DNA of 23,569 nucleotides from a virus, in IMG/VR virus record IMGVR_UViG_3300025437_000063, positions 1 through 23,569 of that record. One strand, written 5' to 3'. The translations under genes were made by a program, and so were the position numbers. Under the pieces are notes generated by a model, which was not told the DNA's origin, did not search any database, and worked only from the letters and a program-made list of their open reading frames with translations. Of this stretch, positions 1-7,329 are shown in pieces (position 1 is the first letter of the stretch; every line of letters starts with the position of its first letter).

Positions 1-1
1 A

Positions 2-865
2 GCCAGCAGTCGAGAATTTATTGAAGAACAAAAGAAATTATTAAGCCCTCTTAAATTTGAACAAGATTATATGTGCTCGTTCGAAAGCGTGGCAGATCAA
101 TTCTACTATAGTTGGCGACGAACCATGGCTGTGGAAGAACCCATTAGAGATCGTAATAGAGAACTTTATAGTCTACATGACTTTAATAAAAAATTGATGT
201 CGGCTGTAATCATACAAATAGTAGGAGACATTAGATCACCAGATGGTCGTATTGAAGTCTTAAAAACTTATACCATACCTGATTGTTCAACAGAAGATAT
301 GGCTCGTGCTATTAGATTTGATTTTCCCACAAGAACTATTCAAAGCGTAATGGATATGTCAGGTAGTCAAATCAATAGAGATACCACAAGTCCCTTTGGT
401 GTTACTGATAAAACTATCCTTGAAAAATATGGATTCCGTATCATTAATAGTCGCAATAGTAATCCCATGGTGTCAGATACTGATAATAGTAGTAATGCCT
501 TTATTAATCAAGGTCGTTTGACAATATGGCAAGGAGAAACTAAACTATTAGATGCCCTAGAAACTTATCATTATGAAGATGCCAATCGCAAAAAATTAGT
601 AAAATATGCTGATGCCAAATATGCTCATATTGACTCCTTGGGAGATTGTATTAGATATGGCATTCATCATTTCTTTCCCATGGTCCATGATCATTCGGGC
701 GGAGCAGAATACATTGATGGTATGGAAAGATTTGATCTTGAACCTGGTTTCCAATATCTAACTGAGACTAACATACCTAAGAGTCGAGATGGTGTGCCAG
801 AAGTAAGTTGGATGATTAAGAAGTTTGAAGATGAATTACACGGAAATAGTGAAAATATATGGTAA
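2..865 (+). CDS. Terminase large subunit, C-terminal part (partial, runs off the left edge)
   Basis: This is the nuclease end of the packaging motor that cuts concatemeric DNA at the portal. The reading frame is open from base 2, so the first ATG (71) is internal and the true start lies outside the window. The conserved junction FEQDYMCSFE, typical of the ATPase-to-nuclease linker of TerL, comes first. An RNase H-like nuclease domain follows. Numbered from the ATG at 71, candidate catalytic acids are D37 (HDFN followed by the strand MSAVIIQIVGD), D95 (DMSGSQ) and D188/D192 (HIDSLGDCIRYG). The spacing and the motif order D...D-x-SG...HxDxLGD match the family. The Walker ATPase half is not in the window. 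The gene is directly upstream of the portal gene, as expected. I am confident of the family; the exact catalytic residues are inferred. Confidence 0.88.
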   Translation, partial: ASSREFIEEQKKLLSPLKFEQDYMCSFESVADQFYYSWRRTMAVEEPIRDRNRELYSLHDFNKKLMSAVIIQIVGDIRSPDGRIEVLKTYTIPDCSTEDMARAIRFDFPTRTIQSVMDMSGSQINRDTTSPFGVTDKTILEKYGFRIINSRNSNPMVSDTDNSSNAFINQGRLTIWQGETKLLDALETYHYEDANRKKLVKYADAKYAHIDSLGDCIRYGIHHFFPMVHDHSGGAEYIDGMERFDLEPGFQYLTETNIPKSRDGVPEVSWMIKKFEDELHGNSENIW

Positions 866-1006
866 CGCAGGCCTTTGTTTATAGATGGATTCACATACCT
901 ACATTAAGATGGTATATTGGACCTTTTAACATAAATCAACCTGATATTAGCCCATTTCTTGCCTGATAACTAAATACTTGGTTATAACAATTCCTAGGAA
1001 AAACGC
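866..1006 (+). other. Intergenic gap before the portal gene
   Basis: The gap is 141 bp. It holds a T4-late-like motif ACTAAATAC at 969-977, about 30 bp before the portal ATG, and a ribosome binding site AGGAA at 996-1000. I see no convincing terminator hairpin or ORF in the remainder. Confidence 0.5.
969..977 (+). promoter_or_regulatory. T4-late-like promoter motif upstream of portal
   Basis: ACTAAATAC matches the TAAATA core of the T4 late promoter (TATAAATA at -13 to -6) at 6 of 8 positions. With that spacing the transcript would start near 982, giving a leader of about 25 nt that contains the portal ribosome binding site. The same TAAATAC core recurs at three other intergenic places in the window, which is the main support. 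Confidence 0.45.
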
Positions 1007-2533
1007 ATGGCTTTATCAGTTAGACAGTTAACTGCACCTTCTCATTTAATGCAGACCATTCAACCACAAATGACTGCCTATCGTAGCAGTTATGAAGGTG
1101 GTCCCGCATTTAAGAATCTAGTCTTGGTCAAAAGACCCAGTGAAGATGCGGCATTATTCCGTGACAAATTATTAAACGTAGCAGTAATGCCTGTGTGTAA
1201 GGCCATTGTCGACGAGATCGTAGACGTAGTTTATGAAGAAGAACCAGTTCGCCATCCAGCTTTCCTAAGCCGTGCCAACAATGCCGACATTGGCATTCCT
1301 GATTGGTATCGTGACTTTGTCAACAATGCTAATCTAAATGGTGACAGTCTAAGCGCAGTAATGGAACAGGCCGCCTCAATGGCCGGCATTGAAGGTTGGA
1401 GTTGGGCATTTGTTGATTTACCTGAAGACCCTAGTCCTTCTAATCGACCCTATGTCAGTGTGTGTTCAGCAGAGCACGTTATAGATTGGCGTATATGGAC
1501 ACAATATGGTAAGGACTATTTTGAATATATCAAAGTCATTGAATATCAAGATGCTGACTGCACCATATATAAACTTTGGTATGCTGGTGATGCCAAGAAT
1601 CCTACATACTGTGAAAGATACATCGTCAAGCAAGAGCAGATGATGAATCAGGAAAACCAGATTGATCCCATAGAAACATATACACTACCCTTGGGGCTTC
1701 CAATACCTGCGATCCAGGTGTTGGCACGACAAGATCAGCGGCGATCGGATATGGGCGTCAGTGACCTAAGCGAGGCCGCAGATGCTCAAAGAGAATTATT
1801 CAAACTAGAGTGTGAAGCATACGACAGTGTTAGATTTAGCAAACCGATCATCCGTGCTGCCGCTGGTATTCGTATTCCTGCAGGTGGAGGTGGTATTGTT
1901 CGTGCTGACAAAGAACAAATGGAAGTATTCAATATTCCCACACAGGATATTCAACAAATTCGTGAACAACAACAAAGCATCATAGATCGCTTGGATGGGT
2001 TTCTAGGCAGAGGTAGCATAAGAAGTCAACGTATGCAGGTTCAAAGTGGAATATCTATCATTGAAGAACGCCGTGCTTTACATCGCAAGGCCAGTCAACG
2101 TGCTCGCCGTATGGAATCAGTAGAACAAGAAATATTAAAGTTGGCCGCGGCTTTTATGGATCAACGCTGGGTCGGAGACATAGAATACAACACAGACTAT
2201 GAAGACAAGGACCTACAATTCAAAATGGCATTGTTGCAAACAGCACAGGGTCTAAGTGGAACTAATCCTGTGATTCAAGGTATCATAGATCGTGAAGTTA
2301 TCAAGTTGATTACTCCACCGGATGAAACTTCAGCCTATCTAGCACAAATAGGACAACAGGTCGCTGAACCTCAGACCAATGCCTATGATTGGAGTCATAG
2401 TGACGTAGCTCAGAAACAATTGGTCAAGGAGAAAGAGTCGGATGATATCTTTGATTCAGAGATACAAGACCGCGGAACTACAACCAATGACCCTCTTGCC
2501 AGACAGCTTATTATGTTGGGCGTAGGTAGATAA
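1007..2533 (+). CDS. Portal protein
   Basis: The portal is the dodecameric ring at the unique capsid vertex through which DNA is packaged and to which the tail attaches. The length (508 aa) suits the family. The middle and C-terminal part is rich in long amphipathic helices (about residues 255-420, including SDLSEAADAQRELFKLECEA and repeated RRALHRKASQRARRME-type stretches), as in the portal stem and crown. Segments such as PIPAIQVL and the glycine loop AAGIRIPAGGGG are portal-like. The ATG at 1007 has AGGAA 6 bases upstream. Position between terminase and scaffold supports the call strongly. A late-type promoter motif precedes it. Confidence 0.85.
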   Translation: MALSVRQLTAPSHLMQTIQPQMTAYRSSYEGGPAFKNLVLVKRPSEDAALFRDKLLNVAVMPVCKAIVDEIVDVVYEEEPVRHPAFLSRANNADIGIPDWYRDFVNNANLNGDSLSAVMEQAASMAGIEGWSWAFVDLPEDPSPSNRPYVSVCSAEHVIDWRIWTQYGKDYFEYIKVIEYQDADCTIYKLWYAGDAKNPTYCERYIVKQEQMMNQENQIDPIETYTLPLGLPIPAIQVLARQDQRRSDMGVSDLSEAADAQRELFKLECEAYDSVRFSKPIIRAAAGIRIPAGGGGIVRADKEQMEVFNIPTQDIQQIREQQQSIIDRLDGFLGRGSIRSQRMQVQSGISIIEERRALHRKASQRARRMESVEQEILKLAAAFMDQRWVGDIEYNTDYEDKDLQFKMALLQTAQGLSGTNPVIQGIIDREVIKLITPPDETSAYLAQIGQQVAEPQTNAYDWSHSDVAQKQLVKEKESDDIFDSEIQDRGTTTNDPLARQLIMLGVGR

Positions 2534-2608
2534 ACAATTTTCGTCTTTGATCTTGTGACGTAAAAATTAGATCATCAGGTGGTAACTGAAATAACCAAAG
2601 GAAAATAA
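2534..2608 (+). other. Portal-scaffold intergenic gap with weak hairpin
   Basis: The gap is 75 bp. TGATCT (2548-2553) can pair with AGATCA (2569-2574) around a 15-nt loop; there is no U tract after it. The downstream AAAGG serves the scaffold gene. Confidence 0.3.
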
Positions 2609-3379
2609 ATGGATACTAAAAATTCAAATGCGGTGACCCCGAATAGTCAACAAGGTGGTTCTAATATCTATGATACACAACCACAAACTCCAGCTAACAC
2701 TGATACTCCAATAGGACCTAATCTAGGTGCTATTAGAAAATCAGGACAGATGGAAGTATTACAAGCACTTAGCAAAGTTGCTGGCGTGGACTTTTCGAAG
2801 CCCAAAGACGCTGTCAAATTCGTAGAGAGCTTAGTAGGACAAAACTCCGGTGGTTCCGATAAACCAAACAAAGAAGTAAAATCCAGTAAAGTAGGTGGAG
2901 AGCTTGCTGAATTGCGTAATATGATTCAAGGACTGCAAAGTCAATTGGAACAAAAAGATCTTGCAGTTCGTCAAACTAGCCTACAAAGTCAAATCAAAGA
3001 AACTGCTATACGCAATGGATTTGATCCCAATATGTTAGATATTGCCACAAATTTATTTGAGTCCAATATTGACTATGATGAATCTGGAAATTATTTTGTA
3101 AAAGGCGCGAATGGTTCTGTGAAATTGGACAGCAAAGGCAATCCATATACATTAGAACAATTAGCAAGTGATATATTAAGATCAAGGCCTAAATTGGCCG
3201 CCGATGAAGGACGTACTGGAACAGGTAGCCGTTTTGGCACAGGTGTTCAGCGTAGTCCTGATGAAATTCCAGATGCTTCCACTGACCTAGAAGGTTGGAA
3301 GAAGTGGAAAGAAAATCAAGGCATTGGTGGACGTAGCCTCAAAGGTCTTAGTGTATCGATGAATAAACCAATCGTTTAA
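2609..3379 (+). CDS. Putative capsid scaffold protein
   Basis: This 256-aa protein has a low-complexity hydrophilic N-terminus rich in Asn, Gln, Thr and Pro, then a probable coiled coil (about residues 92-135, GGELAELRNMIQGLQSQLEQ onward). A basic C-terminus follows with GTGSRFGTGVQRSP and GRSLKGLSVSMNKP. This architecture is usual for scaffold proteins that guide procapsid assembly and bind capsid through their charged C-terminus. I see no protease catalytic motif, so a separate or cellular maturation protease, or none, would be needed. The start has AAAGGAAAA upstream. The call rests on position between portal and major capsid plus composition, not on a specific motif. Confidence 0.7.
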   Translation: MDTKNSNAVTPNSQQGGSNIYDTQPQTPANTDTPIGPNLGAIRKSGQMEVLQALSKVAGVDFSKPKDAVKFVESLVGQNSGGSDKPNKEVKSSKVGGELAELRNMIQGLQSQLEQKDLAVRQTSLQSQIKETAIRNGFDPNMLDIATNLFESNIDYDESGNYFVKGANGSVKLDSKGNPYTLEQLASDILRSRPKLAADEGRTGTGSRFGTGVQRSPDEIPDASTDLEGWKKWKENQGIGGRSLKGLSVSMNKPIV

Positions 3380-3403
3380 AAGACAAATTAAAAGGAAACT
3401 ATT

Positions 3404-4480
3404 ATGTCATATTTTATCGGTGGAAGTTCTGGCGAATCAAACGCATTTGAAAAAACAATCCAGAATTCCGCAATTCAGGTTCTTCACGAATCACAAGGTT
3501 TGGTCAATATGACCAATGTAGTAATGCCTAATCAAGGTAATACCTATAAAGTTCCACATATGGCACCTATCTCTTATGGTGACTATGTTGATCAAAATAC
3601 AAACCCAACTTACAATGTTGGTGGAAGTAATATTGAACAAACAGCACAGATCACAGCCAAGGAAGTTGTTGCTACTCCAGCAGTTGCAATGACAGCTTTT
3701 TCAAAGTTCTTGGGATGGACTACTGCATTCGACCTAGCTTCAAACCTAGGAACAGAATTAGGTATGAGCTTTGCTGAAAAAGTAGATCAACGTATTACTG
3801 CCGCTTTTGTTGGTAACCCAAGTGTTGTTAGCTCCGGCGACACATCATTGGCTGGTTTTGCTAACACACAAACAGCAGTTTATTACAGTGTTGGTAATGC
3901 TCCTCAAACTGATGGATTCACACGTATTCAGGCCAATGCCGCTCAAGGTCTAATCGCCGAAGGTAGCACAGCCACTATTACCTACGCTGACTACACTGCT
4001 AACACAGTTGCTGGTCTAGTTCGTAATGTTATCAAAGCATGGCGTAAATCACGTAACCCTGGACGTCCAACAATTATTCTTGGACCTAACGAAGAACAAC
4101 GCCTATTGAGCGAATTGACTGGTGGTGCTGTTTATGCTCCAGGTAGCCAAGGTGGAACAAGCATCAATGCTGGTTTAACCGCTCTTGGTGATGAGTTATT
4201 GGCCACAGGTATGTTGCGTAATCTTTATGGTTGCACAGTTGTTTTTTCTACATTCCTACAATCTAGTGTTACTGGTCGTTGGATTGATGGAGCTAGCGCA
4301 ACTGCTACTTCCGTTGGTGCCGCTATCGGTCCTCAGGCTATTACTACTGTAATGGTCAAAGGTCTTGACATCTCTATGGGTGACAAGGATGGTGGATTAC
4401 AAACTTGGATCACTGGCTTAGGCTATTTTGGTTCAGGTGTTGTAGACCAAGCACGTGGTATCGCAATTAACATCGCTTAA
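3404..4480 (+). CDS. Major capsid protein (probable HK97 fold)
   Basis: This 358-aa protein would form the icosahedral shell. Its position directly after the scaffold gene, its length and its composition (Ala, Gly, Thr and Val rich, balanced charge, few cysteines) fit an HK97-fold capsid protein. The N-terminal part (residues 15-60, IQNSAIQVLHESQGLVNMTN then PNQGNTYKVPHM) looks like the N-arm and E-loop region. A long helix around residues 105-140 (TAFDLASNLGTELGMSFAEKVDQRITAAFVG) looks like the spine helix, and the C-terminal half contains RNPGRPTIILGPNEEQRLLSELTG-type P/A-domain sequence. The ribosome binding site is AAAAGGAAAC. The assignment is from gene order and general fold features; I cannot name the subfamily. 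Confidence 0.82.
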   Translation: MSYFIGGSSGESNAFEKTIQNSAIQVLHESQGLVNMTNVVMPNQGNTYKVPHMAPISYGDYVDQNTNPTYNVGGSNIEQTAQITAKEVVATPAVAMTAFSKFLGWTTAFDLASNLGTELGMSFAEKVDQRITAAFVGNPSVVSSGDTSLAGFANTQTAVYYSVGNAPQTDGFTRIQANAAQGLIAEGSTATITYADYTANTVAGLVRNVIKAWRKSRNPGRPTIILGPNEEQRLLSELTGGAVYAPGSQGGTSINAGLTALGDELLATGMLRNLYGCTVVFSTFLQSSVTGRWIDGASATATSVGAAIGPQAITTVMVKGLDISMGDKDGGLQTWITGLGYFGSGVVDQARGIAINIA

Positions 4481-4488
4481 TTGTAGTA

Positions 4489-4505
4489 GGGCTCATTTAG
4501 AGCCC
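4489..4505 (+). terminator. Hairpin after the major capsid gene (possible partial terminator or mRNA end stabiliser)
   Basis: GGGCTC (4489-4494) and GAGCCC (4500-4505) form a perfect 6-bp stem around the 5-nt loop ATTTA, followed by GTTTCGG, which is only weakly U-rich. It lies 9 bases after the capsid stop codon and before the next ribosome binding site (CGGAGAAC). A leaky terminator or 3'-end protection would raise capsid mRNA relative to downstream genes; that role is inferred. Confidence 0.5.
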
Positions 4506-4521
4506 GTTTCGGAGAACTAAT

Positions 4522-5145
4522 ATGGCAATAGCAAGTTTTTTAGCATACACTGATTCAACGCTTCAACCAGGCGGAGTAAATCGCATTTCAGCGGCTACTC
4601 CGGCTGATGTTGCGTTTTATGATCGTGCGGCTTATAAACGACTACAACAGGTATATCCCACAGGAGATACCGCTAACAATAATGGTCCTGATCAGGATTA
4701 TCAATTGTCGTATACATATTTCCCCAAAGCCAGTATTGAAATGCTGATTATGTTAGAAATGGGTTGGTGGCCCTTGTATGTAGAACGTACCCTAGGTGCT
4801 TTTTATTACAAGCAGGATTCCAACACAGGAGTAACAGTAACGGCATTTACACCTGCTCAATTGGTCAAGCAAAATCAAACATTGATTAGATTAGAAGTGT
4901 TCAAAGCCATAGAAATTTTCTATTCGACTTTGGTCACTGACAATTCCAACATCAATGAAAAAGATGCTGCCAATTACCAATTTGCAAGACGTCGCTTTGA
5001 GGAGGAATGGGAAAAGGCTATTCAAGAAAGTTATTTCTATGACTTATTGAACACGCAAAATACTCCCAATCCTATTATTGGAACTTATCAACAAAGTTGG
5101 TTGGCTGATGTCAACTTCTTTGAGGGTGATCGTCGCTACTTCTAA
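4522..5145 (+). CDS. Putative head-tail connector / head completion protein
   Basis: This 207-aa protein has no motif I can assign firmly. It begins MAIASFLAYTDSTLQPGGVN, has an aromatic-rich segment (residues 72-95, with EMGWWPLYVERTLGAFYY) and a helical C-terminal third (RRRFEEEWEKAIQESYFYDLL). The gene lies between the major capsid and tail genes, where adaptor and stopper proteins that join the portal to the tail are normally encoded. The start has GGAGAAC 8 bases upstream. The connector role is inferred from position alone. Confidence 0.45.
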   Translation: MAIASFLAYTDSTLQPGGVNRISAATPADVAFYDRAAYKRLQQVYPTGDTANNNGPDQDYQLSYTYFPKASIEMLIMLEMGWWPLYVERTLGAFYYKQDSNTGVTVTAFTPAQLVKQNQTLIRLEVFKAIEIFYSTLVTDNSNINEKDAANYQFARRRFEEEWEKAIQESYFYDLLNTQNTPNPIIGTYQQSWLADVNFFEGDRRYF

Positions 5146-5158
5146 TAACTATAATATT

Positions 5159-5287
5159 ATGACAGCATTCGTATATAAATGGACACACAAACCCTCCCTA
5201 GGATGGTATGTAGGCTCACGAACTGCGAAAAGGTGTCATCAAGAAGATGGTTATATTTGTAGTAGCAAAATCATAAAAAGGAAATAA
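5159..5287 (+). pseudogene. Truncated GIY-YIG homing endonuclease remnant
   Basis: The 42-codon frame encodes the N-terminus of a GIY-YIG nuclease: VYK at residues 5-7 stands for the GIY strand, WYVGSR at 16-21 for the YIG strand with its following Arg, then the phage-typical TAK-x-CH-x-x-DGYICSSK. The frame stops at residue 42. Full domains run about 90 residues and carry the metal-binding Glu near the end, so the catalytic site is lost. The ATG has no visible Shine-Dalgarno sequence. The 3' end of the remnant merges into AAAAAGGAAATAA, which serves as the ribosome binding site of the next gene. This looks like a homing gene between head and tail genes that decayed by a 3' deletion. The same frame is open upstream to 5078, overlapping the connector gene, but that part has no homology I can see. 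Confidence 0.75.
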
Positions 5288-5291
5288 TCTA

Positions 5292-5705
5292 ATGCCCTTA
5301 TTCACTCTAGCAGAAGTGCAGTCCACATTGACCAATTATGTGTTGGCCAATGAACAGACTAATCTAATAGAAGTCTTCCACAATTTTCCCAGCAATGAGA
5401 ATGTTGTCACAGAAGGCATTTATATTGCTCAGGTTTATCAGGCAGATAGAATGAAAAACTCCAATGGTATTACACCAGGTGGTCATGTTTATAATATAGT
5501 AGATCGCATTGAAATGTATATTGTGAGTCAACAAGACAATCCCTTCATAGAAGCAGAATTGGCCTTGTTTCCACAATTCATTGATGATCCTCTGTTTGTA
5601 AATCAAGGATATTACCTACGTGAACATACCATACAACAACAATATGTAAAAAATAGTCAACGCTATAGAATTATATTTGATCTTACGAGATTACAAGTTA
5701 TATAA
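5292..5705 (+). CDS. Putative tail completion / tail terminator protein
   Basis: This 137-aa protein lies directly before the putative tail tube gene, the usual place of the tail terminator (lambda gpU-like) or completion protein. The predicted alternation of a first helix (residues 5-25), strands (NVVTEGIYIAQVYQ and HVYNIVDRIEMYIVSQQ) and a helix (FIEAELALFPQFI) is compatible with the small alpha/beta fold of that group, but I see no diagnostic motif. The ribosome binding site AAAGGAA (5277-5283) lies inside the end of the endonuclease remnant. The role is inferred from context. Confidence 0.5.
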   Translation: MPLFTLAEVQSTLTNYVLANEQTNLIEVFHNFPSNENVVTEGIYIAQVYQADRMKNSNGITPGGHVYNIVDRIEMYIVSQQDNPFIEAELALFPQFIDDPLFVNQGYYLREHTIQQQYVKNSQRYRIIFDLTRLQVI

Positions 5706-5716
5706 AGGAAAAACAA

Positions 5717-6196
5717 ATGGCAAACATTAATGTAAGCTCACCAAGTCAATTTTTGACATTGGAAATCTCTACATCTTCTGCGTTTACGACAGCAACAACT
5801 TTGGTGCTACCAGCACTACAAGATGTTACTATCACAAACAACAATGGAGTGTTTAGATGGAAACAGTTGGACCAAATTGGTCAATTGGTAGCGGTAACAC
5901 CTGCAACCAACAGCATCAACCTAACTTTGGTTGTTGACGATTCAGCATTCTATGGAACAGCATATGGCACAGCCCCAGCGGCTACTGACAGTGCAACCAA
6001 ACAAGGATTGTTCAATCTCAGCAATTATAAGAGTCGTGTTTATTTCAAATACTACTGGGGTGGATCAACAACTAATTCCGTTGCAGGCTCAGGATTCCTA
6101 TCAGGTCTAGCACCTAAGGTTACTCCTGATCAACCAGTGTATATCACACCATTGATCATTGAAGTCGATGGCACATATACTCCATCAGCTACCTAA
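5717..6196 (+). CDS. Putative major tail (tube) protein
   Basis: This 159-aa protein is rich in Thr, Ser, Ala and Val with predominantly beta-strand character. It begins MANINVSSPSQFLTLEISTS and contains DVTITNNNGVFRWKQLDQIG and YITPLIIEVDGTY. It lies upstream of the tail chaperone pair and the tape measure, where the tube protein is normally found, and has a good ribosome binding site (AAAGGAAAAA). A hairpin terminator directly follows it, as suits a highly expressed structural gene. No domain signature is certain; a virion decoration role cannot be excluded. Confidence 0.6.
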   Translation: MANINVSSPSQFLTLEISTSSAFTTATTLVLPALQDVTITNNNGVFRWKQLDQIGQLVAVTPATNSINLTLVVDDSAFYGTAYGTAPAATDSATKQGLFNLSNYKSRVYFKYYWGGSTTNSVAGSGFLSGLAPKVTPDQPVYITPLIIEVDGTYTPSAT

Positions 6197-6219
6197 TCCA
6201 CAAGATTAGATAGTAAAGT

Positions 6220-6244
6220 AAGGGTGTTTAATACACCCTTTTCT
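6220..6244 (+). terminator. Rho-independent-type terminator after the tail tube gene
   Basis: AAGGGTGT (6220-6227) pairs perfectly with ACACCCTT (6233-6240), 8 bp around the loop TTAAT, followed by TTCTCTTG. The tract is only moderately U-rich, so termination may be partial. A promoter-like motif starts 9 bases later, so this point divides two transcription units. Confidence 0.7.
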
Positions 6245-6252
6245 CTTGATTA

Positions 6253-6261
6253 AGTAAATAC
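6253..6261 (+). promoter_or_regulatory. T4-late-like promoter motif before the tail-assembly genes
   Basis: AGTAAATAC carries the TAAATA core of T4 late promoters. A start about six bases past the core (near 6266) gives a 15-nt leader containing GAAGGG before the ATG at 6281. It lies just downstream of a terminator hairpin, as expected for a new transcription unit. Confidence 0.5.
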
Positions 6262-6280
6262 ATCGAAGGGATTTATAGAT

Positions 6281-6442
6281 ATGCGATTTGAAGAATATGA
6301 AGTCAGCGAACTTCTCCAAAGTCTGGAGGCAGAACTCGCTAAAGGATTAAATGAGATCCGCCACGCACAGGCAGACCTGGACAAAGCTGAAAGTCGTTAC
6401 AACTTTGCATTGGCCCTCCTACATTACTTAAAAAGGATTTAA
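6281..6442 (+). CDS. Small coiled-coil protein of unknown function (53 aa)
   Basis: The frame reads MRFEEYEVSELLQSLEAELA and continues almost entirely as charged amphipathic helix (heptad-like Leu/Ala spacing, residues 8-50), ending HYLKRI. There are no cysteines and no membrane segment. The start has GAAGGG 10 bases upstream and is the first gene after the promoter motif at 6253. The stop is 4 bases before the gpG start, whose ribosome binding site (AAAAGG) lies in the end of this frame, so the two are probably translationally coupled. A tail-assembly accessory role is suggested only by location. Confidence 0.6.
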   Translation: MRFEEYEVSELLQSLEAELAKGLNEIRHAQADLDKAESRYNFALALLHYLKRI

Positions 6443-6446
6443 AGAT

Positions 6447-6743
6447 ATGAAACTAAGTGCACTCGCAAAAACACCAGAACTGATTAAAATCACCATTGAA
6501 GATGAAGACACCGTGGCCCAATATGGGGAACCACTTGAGTTTTACACAATGGATCGTCAACCTATGGAAACTTTCTTGAAGTTTGCCGCAGGTGACCGTC
6601 AGGATTTTAGTCAGATGGCAGAGTTATTGAAAGAAATGGTTTTAGATGAAGATGCCAATCCAGTTATCAAAGATGGATTGATTCTTCCCAGTAAGGTTAT
6701 GATCTCAGCGTTCAGCAAATTGGCAGAACAGTTGGGAAAGTAA
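6447..6743 (+). CDS. Tail assembly chaperone gpG-like protein
   Basis: This 98-aa acidic protein is expected to coat the tape measure protein and recruit tail tube subunits before tube polymerisation. It starts MKLSALAKTPELIKITIEDE and ends in AEQLGK, directly on a slippery heptamer. Position upstream of the tape measure, small size, acidity and the frameshift arrangement identify it as the lambda gpG equivalent rather than sequence similarity. Most ribosomes would terminate at TAA 6741-6743; a fraction shifts to make gpGT. Confidence 0.8.
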   Translation: MKLSALAKTPELIKITIEDEDTVAQYGEPLEFYTMDRQPMETFLKFAAGDRQDFSQMAELLKEMVLDEDANPVIKDGLILPSKVMISAFSKLAEQLGK

Positions 6744-6988
6744 CCGGAGATGAATATGATACTGATAGTCCAGAGATATATGTAGCAGTCACACTGGATC
6801 GCATTGGGGAGAGGTATGGTTTACTCCCCAGTGAAGTCCTTGAGCGTGCCACTACACTGGATATCAAAATTATGGACATCTCTCTAAGTTATGAAAAAAT
6901 GAAAGATGACAAGCGGGCTGGTATCACACCCAAAGTTGATCCCCGGAAACTTGAAGAAGCTTTTGCAAAGTTTAAGGAGCAGAAATGA
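6447..6988 (+). CDS. Tail assembly chaperone gpGT-like -1 frameshift product, join(6447..6740,6740..6988)
   Basis: A -1 slip on GGGAAAG at 6734-6740 joins the 98 gpG-like residues to an 82-residue T-like extension beginning VTGDEYDTDSPEIYVAVTLD and ending in KLEEAFAKFKEQK, for 180 aa. The extension has no usable start codon of its own, yet its frame stays open and protein-like to TGA 6986-6988. That stop overlaps the ATG of the next gene (ATGA). In lambda the GT product links the chaperone-coated tape measure to tail tube subunits and is made at a low, fixed ratio to gpG. The match in site, gene order and termini makes this a strong call. Confidence 0.85.
6734..6740 (+). promoter_or_regulatory. 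Programmed -1 ribosomal frameshift site G GGA AAG
   Basis: In the zero frame the codons are TTG GGA AAG TAA. The heptamer G GGA AAG fits X XXY YYZ and is the same slippery site used by phage lambda G-T. The zero-frame stop follows immediately. A stem TGGGGAG / CTCCCCA (6805-6811 with 6824-6830) lies about 65 bases downstream, which is farther than a usual stimulator, so its role is uncertain. Confidence 0.85.
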
Positions 6989-7329
6989 GCACTGTTGATG
7001 TAAAGTTTGATAAGTCTATACTCTTAGGTAAAATCAACAACCTTAAAAAAGTCACACAACAGGCTATGCCTTTGATCTATGCTGAATATGTCAAGAATAC
7101 CCCTGTGGCACCAGTCAATGGTGGCAATGCCAGAAACAATACCAAATATCACAGTAATATTATTACTGCTGATTATGAGTATGCATCAGTGTTAGATGCC
7201 GGCAGGGGATTCAGAGATGGACAGATGCGAGGCAGTGAACAAGCACCACACGGTATGAGCGATCCTACTAAGATCTTCGCACAAAAACTCATACCACAAT
7301 TGGCTAAGAAAATAGGGAGCAAAAGATAA
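6985..7329 (+). CDS. HK97-gp10-like tail/neck protein
   Basis: This 114-aa protein shows the pattern of the HK97 gp10-like family: an N-terminal helix, TPVAPVNGGNARNN (residues 39-52), then YEYASVLDAGRGFRDG and a C-terminal GMSDPTKIFAQKLIPQLAKK. Such proteins act in neck or tail completion. In HK97-type genomes this gene usually precedes the tail tube gene; here it lies between the chaperone pair and the tape measure, so its job may differ. The start overlaps the gpGT stop (ATGA) and the stop overlaps the tape measure start (TAATG), which implies tight translational coupling. Confidence 0.6.
   Translation: MSTVDVKFDKSILLGKINNLKKVTQQAMPLIYAEYVKNTPVAPVNGGNARNNTKYHSNIITADYEYASVLDAGRGFRDGQMRGSEQAPHGMSDPTKIFAQKLIPQLAKKIGSKR

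Noticed and set aside
5078-5158. Upstream extension of the GIY-YIG remnant frame to ATG 5078
   Set aside because: It overlaps the connector gene in another frame and its residues do not resemble a GIY-YIG N-terminus; homology begins at 5159.
5169-5176. TATAAATG resembling a late promoter
   Set aside because: It lies in codons of the conserved VYKW motif of the endonuclease remnant and is explained by coding.
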